Positions 12,480 to 24,239 of a stretch of 64,000 bases of DNA are shown piece after piece; within the stretch, counting starts at the first letter, position 1; each line of letters opens with the position of its first letter. A program made the position numbers and the translations under genes. The notes below the pieces were generated by a model that had not been told where the DNA came from, did no database searches, and worked only from the letters and a program-made list of their open reading frames with translations. Origin of the DNA: Erythrocercus mccallii (taxonomy: Eukaryota > Chordata > Aves > Passeriformes > Dicruridae); contig VZRG01000766.1 of assembly GCA_013397435.1 (NCBI GenBank), forward strand, positions 248,001 to 312,000, in the 5' to 3' direction.

Positions 12480-14444
12480 GTTCACAGACACCTCAAGATG
12501 CTGCTGGTATCTTCAATCATCACAACAAGCTCAATTTTCATTGCCACGTATTGAGAAATCTTCTGGTCCTATAAATCACCATTCAGACAGCCAAACCAGC
12601 TGGCTGTTTCAACCAACGAAACCATTCATATGGTGCTGGATTTCCCACCACTCTTCTGCCTGCTGATGCTGCAGGGCGGTTGAAGCAGTTGTTGCTTCAG
12701 CTGCTATTGGGAACAGGAGCATCAGGCTGAGAACAAAGGGACAGTCAAACAGCTATCTGCAGGAGCAGTTCATCACATCCTAACTAATATTTTCCCCAGA
12801 TTTTCTGACGTATCAATAGATCCCCATTCTTCTGCTACATCTGTCTGGAGTGCACAAAAACTAGAGCTTGCCCATAGCAGCTGCAATTATTCTCCTAAGA
12901 ATAACATCTATTTTATTTCACTGACTGAAAGGGTCTGTCCCTGGATATTGTTGCTAGCTGTTTCTCTTCATTATACACAAACTGATTCAGTATCACACAT
13001 TGATTGAGACAGCTGGTCATTTTTCCCTAAAGAGAAGTAAATCTCATTGTGCACATACCCCGAGGAATCAGCACATATGTGGCCTGGGCTTTATAGGCTG
13101 CTATGTCCCACTGGATGCTGTTCAAGCAAGCAGGGGGAACCAGATGCTCAGCAGGGAAAACCAGATTCCTCATTACACCATACACGTGGGTACTCAAGCA
13201 AGTGTTACTTATCCTTCTGCTGCAACTTTTTCCTTCTATAACGCTGCTTGGAAGAACAAAAAACTGCCCTTAAGACAGCTCCAAAATAATTCAAGTTGCC
13301 AGCAACGGCTCTGTCCTCCAAGTTGGAAGACTGGCTCTTTCCTCTCCCTGCTCTGTTTTTAATCTCCCCTGTTCTTCTAAATGAAGGCCAGTGCCTACAG
13401 TGGGGGAGTAGACTTTGCAGAAGCCCTTTTTTCCTCCCTCCAGTGAGGGTCTCCACTCCTCCTCCAGTGCGATCCAAGTCGTTATGAACTTCTGAGCCAC
13501 ATTTGCACCTCCACAGAAAGCAAATTCACTTCATGTGCCAAAGCACAGACATTTTATGGCATGCCAGGCTTTCAATACATAGCTCTCCCTAGATCTGCTG
13601 CCACGAGAAAGGAAACAAAGCCACTTGCCCATTAACTCTACCCTTCTATCCTAGGCAACGAACAAAGGAACGAAATTAATCCCAGGCAGACAAAATGAAG
13701 AGGAAAACACCTATCTATCTACAAGAAAGGTGAGTCTCCTAAGCAGTCAGCTCAAAAGATGAGGCAGATTTCTTCTTTCACCTATGACTTGTCTTAGCCT
13801 CTCACAAAAGACTATAGCCAAATACTTTCAGAAAACCGAGATGATGGCCTTGTCAAAGACAAACCCAGGTGTGGGACTAGCTGAAAATGAGACAATCTCA
13901 TTATGAAGGCTCAAGATGACATTTGATAAGAAATAAGAGTCTCCCTTCAAAACACCTTGCAGCAGAGGAAGCTGGTTGTGAGTCCCTCAGAGGGCTCTTT
14001 CCAGGGTAGAGTCCCCCTCCCATGCCAGGGAACATCCTCTATGGTTCTGCTCTTAGCTGCAAGCCCACTGCTGCAGGTTTTGTGAATCTATAGTGCACAG
14101 GATAAAGTGGATCAATGGATCATGAAACAAGAGAGCTACAATTTTAAAAAAAATGGGCACCATACCATCTTCATGATATCTAGCTATCATAGCAGCAGTT
14201 ATAGCAGCTGTATTTTAAGAACCCTGAAAAAATATTTTGGTTCATCTCATGTATCATAGTTAGAGACATGTTTCCTACCACAGAGAACACAGAGTTTTAA
14301 AACACAGTGTTTTAACATTCTGTGTTAAGCTGTAAAAAAAACAAAGAGCAGCATGAAACGGCCCTAAATCAAAGCAGTAAGGCAAATACACAAAGTGACT
14401 TGTGCATCATCCTCAAATCATAGGACATGATTTATCATTAACTG

Positions 14445-15095
14445 AAATTGCTTGAACGAAGTGACTCCACTGCTGAGCGCTGCCGTGCCGGACATGCTGG
14501 AACTCCAGTACGAGCTGGAGTCCAAGGCAGCAAAATGGTATGCCACTATTGACATTGCTAACGCATTTTTGTCCATTCCTTTAGCAGCAGAATGCAGGCC
14601 TCAGTTTGCTTTCACCTGGAGGGGTGTGCAGTACACTTGGAACCGACTGCCCCAGGGGTGGAAACACAGTCCCACCATCTGTCATGGACTGATCCAGGCT
14701 GCACTGGAAAAGAGTGAGGCTCCAAAACATTTGCAATACATTGATGACATCATTGTGTGGGGGAACATGGCAAAGGAAGTCTTTGAAAAAGGAGAGAAGA
14801 TCATCCAGATTCTCCTGGAAGCCGGTTTTGCCATCAAGAAGAGCAAAGTCAACGGACCTGCCCGAGAGATCCAGTTCCTGGGGCAGGATGGATGGCGTCA
14901 GATTCTCACTGAGGTCATCAATAAGATCACCGCGATGTCTCCACAGATCAGCAAGAAGGAAACACAAGCTTTCCTAGGTGCCATAGGCTTTTGGAGAATG
15001 CACATTCCCGAGTATAGCCAGAACGTGAGCCCTCTCTACCTGGTCACCCGCAAGAAGAACAATTTCCACTGGGGCCCTGAACAGCAACAAGCAGA
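14445..15095 (+). mobile_element. ERV-L-like pol fragment (reverse transcriptase region)
   Basis: A continuous frame covers the fingers, palm and thumb/connection region of a retroviral reverse transcriptase. Visible landmarks are the first catalytic Asp in TIDIANAF (14551-14553), LPQGW..SP, the YIDD active-site box (14737-14748), a QFLG motif, a GFWR..IP motif and a final TRK...F.WGPEQ block. The last motifs favour class III (ERV-L-like) rather than alpha or beta elements. Homology stops abruptly after GPEQQQ, and the open frame to 15300 continues into unrelated AT-rich DNA. The start of the RT domain, protease, RNase H, integrase and flanking LTRs are absent nearby, so this is an orphan fragment that cannot encode a complete polymerase. 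It lies antisense to DISC1. Confidence 0.9.
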
Positions 15096-17546
15096 CTCTC
15101 CTAATGAGATAGTCCATTCTAAATCCTACTTTCCTAAGTTAGTATGTAACACTATGTTGAAGACTTTTTCCAACTTTTCTCAAGTAAACCAAGTTCTCTT
15201 AAAAAGCCCCACCTCTTTTGCCTTTATCAGGCTTCGCCCTCAACTGAAGTTGCTGCATACTTTGAGTATATTCCAACAAATAAGATTTACACCCCTCTGA
15301 GTACTTGTATTTCATTTGAATTTGATCTTTCTCAAATGAACTCCAGGCATCACAAAAGCAGAGTGAACTAGCTGCATAAATCTTCAAGTCCAGTTCCTTG
15401 CACCACTGGCCACCCTCTAATAACTAATATTCATAACACAGAATTTCCTTATCTTCAGATGATCCCACAAACCCATCACAGAACAAACTACTACTAACCA
15501 AAAATTGTTCCATATGAAGAAGAGGTGGGACATTCAAATATTTTGAAAGGTATATAATTGAATTTCTTTCAACCAGCAATTCATGCTTAGACAATAGCCC
15601 AGATGGAACTGTGCAATTTCTTTTAAGAATGACATGCTGTAAGGACACATGCATCTGTAAATATGGATAAAACTAAGAAACTGCTAAATGAAACTAAATA
15701 TGAACTGAAGCATAGCAGATTTCCTCAGTTTGTATTGTGAAATAGAAAGAGACAAATAAAGGAACTAACTGAAGTGAATAGGTCAAATAATTAATGTGGT
15801 CTTCTTTCATAATTAGAAAACTCAAAATACACTAGTTAAAAACAAGTATTTCTGAAATGGTGTCCAGTAGCGATATGAATATTTGGATACCTTTTGCAAT
15901 CTCCAGAAGAAAGTACTTCACACTGAAACACCCAGACCCATTTTCCTCTGATTTCAGTGTGTTGTCTTCAGTTAAAACACTGGCACATGTCACAGTGCAC
16001 ACACCACCAGCTGTTCCCACCATTTAAATGCATCTCCACACAATCCCATACAAGTGAACTGAGCTTTTGCCCTGCAATTTCCCCACTTTAAAATAATGAT
16101 TATACCCTTTAGCTTACCAAGAGCAATTACACCTGTCTGGATGAGCAAAACGACCACATTCTGCAGTCTCAACCTCAGTGAGAATTCACTCAGAATTCAC
16201 CCTGTCAAAACATATTTCTTCGCCCATTAACCAGCAGGTTTTAACCGTGTCTTCCCAACAGCCTTCAAGTAAGGTCCCAGGGTAAGGTGCCTAACATTCT
16301 AAGTTCTTCAAACTCAAAGCATGCTTTAGGTATTGACAAAGGCTCTTTGTATTTAAAAGGTTCACAACATACCAAAGATAAACAAGACAAAACAAAGAAC
16401 ACTCCTGAAAAAATAACAACATTCAATGAGAAAAATAAGCTTAGAACCAATGTTCATCCCAGTGTTATATCTGACTTGCTCTTTCCCTCCTTCACAAAGA
16501 AGGGCAAGTACTTGGGCAAGTATTCTTCGTTTAATATGTTCTCTCAAGTTCCTGGCAGTTTCCTTCAATATATTGAATAATTTTTTATTTTTTAGAGACC
16601 TGCAAACCACCAGATACAATTCATTACAGCACAGATTGTCTTAAGAGATGCTTCACACTAACCCTGCCTGCGTCACTCCAGTGCTGAATGTAATTCATGT
16701 AGTCAAGAAATAATTATGCAAAAGCACATTATAGCAGTACTTTACTGACAAACACTATGTTGCTAGAATAAATAGAGTATCTTGCAGCCCAGCAGTGAGG
16801 AGCTTGTAATTTACTGCCCATCGATATTGAACTTTCTACATAATCACTGATCTCTAGTACATGTGCATGAGTAATAGCTTTATTTCGCACACAGATACCT
16901 CTAAATTTGGAAAACTTTTTTTCCCCTCTGCAACTATTCATAAAATAAAATGCACATTTTCAGAAAAATCTCTTTCAGATTAACTATGTCAAGACTTTGG
17001 AATTTAAAACTAATACGTTGAACTAGCATCTACCAAGTATTTAAACCTGTTACCTAATAAACAATACTTCTTCCACAAGAAGTACTGATTTAGAAAAAAC
17101 CAATGAAAGTTGCAACCATGGAAATTCTGGTAAGACAAAGGAAAAAGAGCTTACAGCAAGGGTGGTGAAATGCAGGATTGCCTAGCAAGGCTGCAAAATC
17201 TCCATCTTTGAAGACACACAGAACTCAGAGAGATGGCAGAGAGATGGAGCCCGGAGCGACCTGATCTCACTTGGAAATTGTAGCCTCGCTTTGAGCAGAA
17301 GTTTAAACAAGGTTATCTCCTAAATTATTGTTTAGCTGTATGACAATCTAGGGGATGCCCATATGCACACGGGAATTATACCCGCACCAAATGTCTTACT
17401 ATGTGCATGATGTCTTTTCATCTTACAGAAGGAGAACAGGCCTGGATTCACACATAAAATCTCTGTACCTGAGGTATGATAGACTGCACAGCTTGAAAAG
17501 GAAGCCACCCATCAGTTAAGCTCACTGTTAAATAACTGCATTTACG

Positions 17547-18104
17547 TGTTCTGTATTTGGTTTAGCTGAGATGGAGTTAACTTGCACAGTGCTGTGCTTT
17601 GCACTTGTGGCTGGAAAGGTGTTGATAACACCAGTGTGTGCTGCCACAGCATCAGCATCCTCTGCAAAATTCCACTCTCCCACACCAGCAGTAGGCTGGG
17701 GGTAGGCAAATTCTTGGGAAGGGACATACCCAGGACATCTGACTCCCACTGACCAAAGGGATATGCCATGCTATAGGATGTTTGAGATATCTGCTGATAC
17801 AAAAGCTAACAAAAGGAGGAGGAAACAGGGGTATTCATTATTTACAGTGTTTGTCTTCCAGAGCAACCGTTACATGTGCTGAAGCCCTGCTTCCCGGGAA
17901 GTGTTTGGACATCACCTGATGATGGAAAGTAGAGAATAAAACCTTTGTTTGCATGCACGTGACATTTCATTTTTGATGTAGTAAACTGCCTTATCTCAAC
18001 CTATGGATTGTTTTCCATCTTCTTTTCTCTCCCCAGGCCAGCTGAGATGAGGGAGTGATAGAGTGGCCTTCTGAGCACCTGGTGTGCAGCCAAGGTCAAC
18101 CCAC
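17547..18104 (+). mobile_element. Decayed solo LTR, avian ERV-L type
   Basis: The block starts TGTTCTGTATTTGG and contains the phrases GCTGAGATGGAGTTAA, GTTGATAACACC, ACTGACCAAAGGGATAT and TTATCTCAACC, which I recognise as hallmarks of a widespread avian ERV-L LTR. AATAAA at 17935-17940 fixes the plus orientation. Many substitutions and indels and an unclear 3' end (near 18104) suggest an old insertion; I could not find a target-site duplication. It lies 2.4 kb downstream of the pol fragment and shares its orientation, but the intervening DNA shows no retroviral sequence. Confidence 0.8.
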
Positions 18105-18187
18105 CAGAGTCCCAACAGCAGAACTCCAGCTCTGGGAATGAGAGCAGAAGCACCTGACCACTGGTGACAACAAAGTCACCAGTGACA

Positions 18188-18250
18188 GTCAACCAACAAC
18201 AACAACAAAAAAACTAAAAAACAAACAAACTCCCCCCCCAAAAAAAACCC
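18188..18250. repeat. A/C-rich low-complexity tract
   Basis: Units of CAA, AAAC and runs of C and A (AACAACAAC ... CCCCCCCCAAAAAAAA) form a simple tract just beyond the decayed LTR. Confidence 0.85.
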
Positions 18251-19602
18251 ATAGAAGTTTCATTCATTGCATCTTGTAAAAATGAACAGAAAGGAAAGAA
18301 ATTATTTTAAAATTTTCATTCCAGTTAGGAGCTCACTCTGAATAATGAATGCTTGTTTTCTCTCAAGTGATCGTGCTTACTCGTGGTGCTAGTAAGCAAA
18401 CAACTCAGAGCAAAGTCCTCCAGAACCCATACTATTTAACTCACTTTTAAATCATTTCCCAATTAGGTAAGTGCAATTCAAATATTACAGCAGCAATGAG
18501 AGGAAAAAAAAAATAATCTGAATATTCTTTAATAAGTAAATCCAAAACTAAGAAACTCAAATCAGTTTCTCAGACAGACTGCTTAAGATATTTTATTCCT
18601 CAGTCTCAGAAACATAGGTATAAGATATTATTAAAACAAGCTAAACTTAATGGAAGAAGCTACTTCCCATAGCCTAATTTAAAATTTTAAACACATGTCA
18701 AAAGAGAAGAATATGTCCTCTATAAAATGTTCTGCTGACTTAAAAAAAATCTGTATAAATTAGCACACTTGAGCAGCAATTTCTCATGAATGTTAATACA
18801 ACCAAACTAAATCCAATAAACATGATGGGAGAAAAAAATTGCAAGCAACATAGTTATTGCTTATCTGGAGGAAAAGTACATTAGGATAAACAGGAATTTT
18901 ATTTTCTCTAGGTGACACAGCAGCAGTACCACTTTCAAAGTCCCATCACTAATGTCCAGTACAGTTTCAGTATTTCAATTGCTTTTCTAAATAAAGATGA
19001 GGTTATTTCCAAAATACTGCCAAGAGTAGCTACTTTTCCATTTAAAGGATCCATCTACTGTTCATTTAACTGTGAGTGTCCCAAAATTATTCATTCTTCA
19101 TCCTCTTCCCCACTGCCTCGAGTTCACTGTCTGAGTCTAGCTAGCACTCCTCATCACATCATACTTTATTGTAATTACAAGCTCATGGAAGCAGGAAGCA
19201 TCTCTATTATTTATTTGAATGGTGCCTAGTACGCATTTTCAGGCTGTGAGAAATATGTTCTAATTACTGCGTTACCAAACTGGGGAAAAAATTCCACCAG
19301 TTAACAAGAAATAGTGTAAGCTGATGATAGGAATTAACAGTTGATGGACACATATGTTTTCTGTAGGTGGGTCTTCACCATAAGAAAACATTAAGTGCAA
19401 GACATTCAAATAACTACAAACTCGTAAAACTCTTCTGAGGAAGTATATCAATATTAGAACTCCATCACTTCTTAGAAAGTTTTAAAGTGTCTAAAAATCC
19501 AGATAATTAGCTGGCACAATGATGAAGAAAACAACTGACAGCTAATTCAGCAGAACATATAGGAAGATACAAGACTCTACATCTAAATTGAAATTTAAAT
19601 AC

Positions 19603-19838
19603 CTCTTTATTGCTCCTGGAAGATCTAAACTGAATGGAATTCGATAGGAGGATGCTAAAGTGTCATCCACAGCCTTGCTTATTTCCTGCAGCTCTCTTAA
19701 AGAAATGCAGCCAAGTAAAGCAGCCAGTTCACAGTCCTGTGCCTGAATAAGCCTATCTTGTTCTTCAATTTCTCTTCTCAGCTGTTGATCTTTCCCTTCT
19801 AATATGGCCAGTCTTGTTCGGAGATCTTCAATTTCTTT
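19603..19838 (-). CDS. DISC1: DISC1 coding exon (human exon 6 equivalent)
   Basis: This 236-nt exon (78 codons plus two bases) is the largest and most diagnostic one in the window. The acceptor is TTCTCTTCTATGCAG and the donor AGAG/GTATTT, which is weaker than its neighbours because it lacks the usual A/G-AGT run. It opens KEIEDL and contains KDQQLRREIEEQ, a 12-residue run I recall as identical in human DISC1, followed by LRELQEISKAVDDTLAS and IPF. Heptads of leucine and isoleucine indicate a coiled coil over roughly the first 35 residues, a region used for self-association and partner binding in the family. The upstream in-frame ATG lies inside the acceptor (ATGCAG) and is not a start. Confidence 0.97.
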
Positions 19839-20479
19839 CTGCATAGAAGAGAAACCAAAGTTTACTATGAACCCTATAAAAGAAATCCATCTGCCCCAAG
19901 AAAAAACAATACAAGTGCCAGAAGTAGCATGAATTAAATTTGTCCAATTTAGCAAACATTAAATGAGCCATCCTCTTGCTGACACACAAAAATTCTTACA
20001 TCAGTTGTATTCACAAATTCTAGTGCTTCCAGCAGTCTGAAACTCACCACCTCCATTTCAACACCACACTTCACGTCCCTCTTCCAACACCTACTGTCAG
20101 CCCTCTTTCACTTTTAAAATACATTGGTATTTCCCAAGTTCACAAGCTAAAAAGTTGCACCAAAAAGCAAATTTCAGATCACCCACGGCAACAGAATCTT
20201 GTTCTGCAGACTGACAGCTAAACTGGTCAAACATCTATCCTGCAGAATATCCCTGCAATGGTTCCAATCCGTCATGAAGCACAAGATGCAAGCAGAGAAT
20301 CACTGACTCTCTAACCAGTGTTTCTGATAATTAACATTTTGTTTTAACTAAAAGCACAAAATCCTTCCCTTGACTTAAAATATACAGAATTTCAACCTCA
20401 GTTGCACTCATTTTTCTAGAAGTTCAAAGTGTGTGCATTTTGATACTCATATTTCTTGCAAGAGCAAAATACAATTTTT

Positions 20480-20957
20480 AGAATCATAGAATTGTAGAAT
20501 CATTAATTCTGGAAAAGAGCTCCAAGATCACTGGGTCCAACTTTTGACAGAACAGCACCTTGACAACTATACCACAGCACTCAGTGCTATGTCAAGTTAT
20601 TTCTTGACCATTACCAGGGATGGTGACTCTACCACCTCGCTGGGCTGCCTGCTCCAAAGCCTGACCACCCTTTCAGTGAAGAAATTCTTCTTCATATCCA
20701 ATCTTAGTCTCCCCTGGTACAGCTTGAGGTTGTTTCCTCTTGTCCTGTCACTTGCTACCTGGGAGAAGAGACCAACCTGGCTATAACCTCCTTTCAGGTA
20801 GAGAGCAATAAGGTCCCTCCTGAGTCTCCTTTACTCCAGGCTAAACACTCCCAGCTCCTTCAGCTGCTCCTCATCAGACTTGAGCTCCAGACCCTTCATC
20901 AGCTTCACTGCCCTTCTCTGGACATGCTCAAGCACCTCTGTGTCCTTCCTGAAGTGA
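20480..20957 (-). mobile_element. CR1 LINE, 3' end fragment
   Basis: On the plus strand the block begins AGAATCATAGAAT, the complement of the CR1 3' terminal repeat ATTCTATGATTCT, so the element lies on the minus strand. The following lines (CTGGGCTGCCTGCTCCAAAG, TGGACATGCTCAAGCACC and similar) are typical of the CR1 3' region. The 5' part is missing, as is usual for CR1. Confidence 0.93.
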
Positions 20958-21705
20958 AGAGATCAAAAGTAAAAAAAAGCTTCGTGAATTTGTACATCAT
21001 CCTTGCACAGGTTTTTCCTTGAAAACCCAACAGACAGCTTGCATCCAAGAAAGCAGCACTTCTTGAAGGAATCTGGGTTGCTGAGTTAAAATTGTCATCA
21101 AACTAGCTCAAGGCCATACTGGAGAATTTTATTCTATTCCTACGTTTCTTACTGTCTCTGTGAAACTTTGCAAGCCATTTAAACTATTATCTCCACACAT
21201 GGCCACAGACCGTATGTTCATCATTTTCTATACAACCTCCAAGAGATCTCTGACATGCCACCTATAGGCTCTCAACAGAAAGCTCAATTTCAAACTCTGT
21301 TCGCATTCAGTCCAACTAAAAATAAAAAACAAAAAGCCAGAAATCCAAAACTAAATAAGTAAATAACCAGGCATTACAAAACTGACGTTAGAAACAACCA
21401 TATGGCTTTTTATGGCAATTCACTTCTCCATTCTGCATCTGAGCAAATGGCAGTAACACCCAAAATGGTGTTACAGAGATAAAATTAAGTGGGTTTGAAT
21501 CACTAAGATGCCATGTTGATTAATACTGTAAAAAGAGCCTACTCACAAATTAATAAATTTGTATTCAAAAGAAGGTGTGAGTGGCACACAGGAAATGGGT
21601 TCTGGGGTCAAATACTGAGTAATGAAGATAAAATCGTATTCTGAATATCTGAACAGACACTTCAGTTATGTATGAGGTAGAGATCTAGGGGGGAAAACCA
21701 GCATA

Positions 21706-21735
21706 CTTCAATATTATATTCTTCAATATTATAGA
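21706..21735. repeat. 15-bp imperfect tandem repeat
   Basis: CTTCAATATTATATT is followed directly by CTTCAATATTATAGA; 13 of 15 positions match. Confidence 0.85.
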
Positions 21736-23589
21736 CTCATATAAAACATATGTACTAAGCACAGATAACAGACTTGGGCATTTCTTTGCTTTTTTAGAGC
21801 TTCATTTCATAACCTTAACATTATTTTAATGTTTTCAATGCAATTTACATAAAGTTTAATTCACTAATTTTGTTAACAAACATACTTTCAGGTTTGCTGC
21901 TCCATAACCAGCTTCTCAAGTATCACTTAGAACAAGAACAAATGGTTCTTGCATATTCAAAGGTTGACTAGCTCCAAAATTTCAATTTATAATAGTCCTG
22001 CACACTAGGTTCATCAATTATTTCCCTCCTTCTTTGGTTTTAGATATAGTAAGAACAGAATGGTGTGGCCTATGTTTCAACCCACAGGTATTGTCAAGGA
22101 CAGAAAGGTCAGCAGACCAAAAACATCAGTTTTGTTTCTTTCAGTCTCAAATTAGGCTTTTAGTGTGCACAAAGGACAATTCTGTCTCTGTGTTACTGGC
22201 TTGGGAATACTGCCAAAATCTTAATAGGCCCTACTTAATACAGAGACCTCCATATTCTGTGAAAATGTAGTAATTGCAATCACTGCAATAAGCAACCTAC
22301 ATGGGAACAGAAAGGAGGATGAACGGAATCTGGTTTTACAATCACACCTTTAGGACTGAAACATACAACATAAATAGATACCAGAAGCACACAATCTGCA
22401 TTCACAGAAAGAAAGCTGCTCTGCTCAAGAATAGTTCACAGGCATTCTTGGGAGCATGGAAATTTTAATCAGCAAACCAGAATTCTCCCGCATTCTTTTC
22501 CAAAAATGCAAAGAAGCCTTTAGTGTGCTCTTGGTCAGCCTCCAGGGACAGATAAAGGGCCTAAAATCTCAGCACTGAGCAGCAGATGATTTTCATTCCA
22601 CTAAACATAAGCTGGAGTTTTACTTTGTAGATCTGAGTTTAAACTGGGATTTCCAACACAACAGCTAATCAGTACTGACTGTATACCTCCAGCTTCACTT
22701 ATGATGGGCTCCATGAAGTAGAGATTGCAGTAGAAACATTAATACATAAATTATAGATACTGCCACAGGTTTTCAAATCCCTGAAGACCAATGCAGAACC
22801 AACAGAAGAAAAAGTAAAGAAAGGTGGGGCTGAGGAAAATGAAAAAAATAAATTACTTCTGATCATGCAAGATTTTGGGCAGGAGCAATCTTTAGGGGTT
22901 CCTGGGTGCAAACAACCACCACAGATCAGCCTTCCCCAGAACCTTGAATTCCTGGTACTTTTGATAAAATGCTAATAAATAGCATGCCTGTATAATGGTA
23001 TGGTTGATTTTTCCCTAGTATAACTACAGAAGAATAAAGATTCAGCTTGAGCAAGTGTAAAAATTAGCTGTCATGGAGTCTTAAGTACAGCAGTTTTCAG
23101 TTCAATATTTTGAGGTGGCTCTTGGATGCCTACATTAAAAAAATTTTCTGCAGACTGATAGCGCTGAACTACACTATGTCTCCTCTTGTTGATGAAATAA
23201 ACCTTAAAAATACAAAGGTATTGAGTGGGATAAAAGACATTTCTTCACCTAGATACACTTTTGCAATGACCACATAAGATTTTTTTCTGCTTTTTTGTGG
23301 GTTTTTTATATATATAAATTTATGTGTGTGCACAGGCAGAGATTACTATACTATTGGATCCACCAAAGGAAGAAAATACCACAAAAAACATTTCAAGAAA
23401 AGACCACAGAGAAAAAGGAAAACTAGGTCTACTAGCTCTCTAAGGTGCCACATCGCCGAGTGCGATCACCAAGGTTTAAAAGACACATAACTAGACAGTA
23501 CAATCAGATTCTTGAAGGATGGTGAAAAGAAAGAGCTAAATTTTGCTTAAAATGCTTGCAGACTTAAAATTGGACTAATGCCATCTTGA

Positions 23590-24010
23590 AGCATTCCATT
23601 TGCCAAACTATCACGTTGTGACATCATGTGTCATTGTAAAGCTATTGTTAGCAAATGCTGGTTGCTCCGTGATGATTCATTCATCCTTATGAAAAGCATC
23701 AATCATCTTTCAGGAACAAAAGCTGGTAAATCATGTATTTATAGTAAATTCTGACCAGAAACAGATGAAAACTTTTTGCTTTCAAATAAAAACTTCTGAA
23801 GATCAGTGTAATATTAAAATGTCAAATTATAACAAAGAGCACATTTAAAAAGATAATGAGGAAAGTTTAAGCATGCACACAAGCCACCAAACCTTCCAGC
23901 TCTGCATTTCTGTAACGAGATTAACACAACTCCTGTGGCTGCCATCTCCAATCATCACTTAGATTACCGGCTGGACTCCAGCCAAGGCTCTAATTACTAC
24001 ACAGAAGCAG
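23590..24010. promoter_or_regulatory. Candidate conserved noncoding block in intron 5
   Basis: The block contains closely spaced palindrome-like and homeodomain-like motifs (TGACATCATGTGTCA, TGATGATTCATTCAT, AATCATC, AGATTA) and a less AT-rich composition than its flanks. It sits just upstream, in transcript terms downstream, of exon 5. No exon borders fit. It is offered as regulatory only by inference. Confidence 0.25.
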
Positions 24011-24109
24011 AGTTGCTATTACAATAAATTTATTTAACTCAGTGTGACAGCTTACAAGGTTTTCCCCACAAAGCATTGGTTCTTATACATAACTTTGCAG
24101 TCCTGTTAC

Positions 24110-24239
24110 CTGTAACCGTTTCTTTTCTTGAAAAAGTTGGTTTCGTTTTGTGGCCGAAACCTGCGTCCTCTCCTGGGAAGTTGATCTCTGAAGTCTATGT
24201 TCTTTTTCATGACAAAGACCATTTTCTTCATGTCTAATC
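24110..24239 (-). CDS. DISC1: DISC1 coding exon (human exon 5 equivalent)
   Basis: This 130-nt exon comprises one base plus 43 codons. The acceptor is pyrimidine-rich (GCTTTTTTCAAAG) and the donor is CAG/GTAACA. The joining Trp codon forms from TG of exon 4 and G here; the alternative acceptor AG five bases further in would create a stop, which decides the start. The peptide (IRHEENGLCHEKEHRLQ ... NQLFQEKKRLQ) is strongly charged and poorly conserved at its start. It ends in a helix resembling the human stretch before KEIEALQ, in which LLQEKQQLQ occupies the same place. It is the least conserved exon seen here; assignment rests on position, phase and the C-terminal helix. Confidence 0.9.

Larger units (their letters stand above)
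5629..19602 (-). other. DISC1: DISC1 intron 6 (14 kb)
   Basis: This long intron lies between exons 6 and 7. It contains an AT-rich simple tract (5639-5686), a candidate conserved block (about 6930-7420), an ATT microsatellite with an assembly gap (8157-8265), an 18-bp tandem duplication (12444-12479), an ERV-L-like pol fragment (14445-15095) and a decayed LTR (17547-18104) followed by an A/C-rich tract. The rest is unique AT-rich DNA; the short ORFs elsewhere show no exon borders or family resemblance. Confidence 0.85.
19839..24109 (-). other. DISC1: DISC1 intron 5 (4.3 kb)
   Basis: This intron holds a CR1 LINE fragment (20480-20957), a 15-bp imperfect tandem repeat (21706-21735), a short TATATA tract near 23310 and a motif-dense, possibly conserved block (23590-24010). 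I see no further exon; phases of exons 5 and 6 join exactly. Confidence 0.85.

Noticed and set aside
14581..14967. A 128-codon minus-strand ORF
   Set aside because: It is the shadow of the plus-strand retroviral RT frame, which carries the recognisable motifs.
14445..18104. A single provirus formed by the pol fragment and the downstream LTR
   Set aside because: The 2.4 kb between them shows no RNase H, integrase or envelope sequence and no upstream LTR is found, so common origin is unsupported.
19542..19955. A 137-codon minus-strand ORF read as a standalone protein
   Set aside because: Only 19603-19838 is coding; the remainder is intron read-through across the acceptor and donor, and its apparent ATG is not a start.
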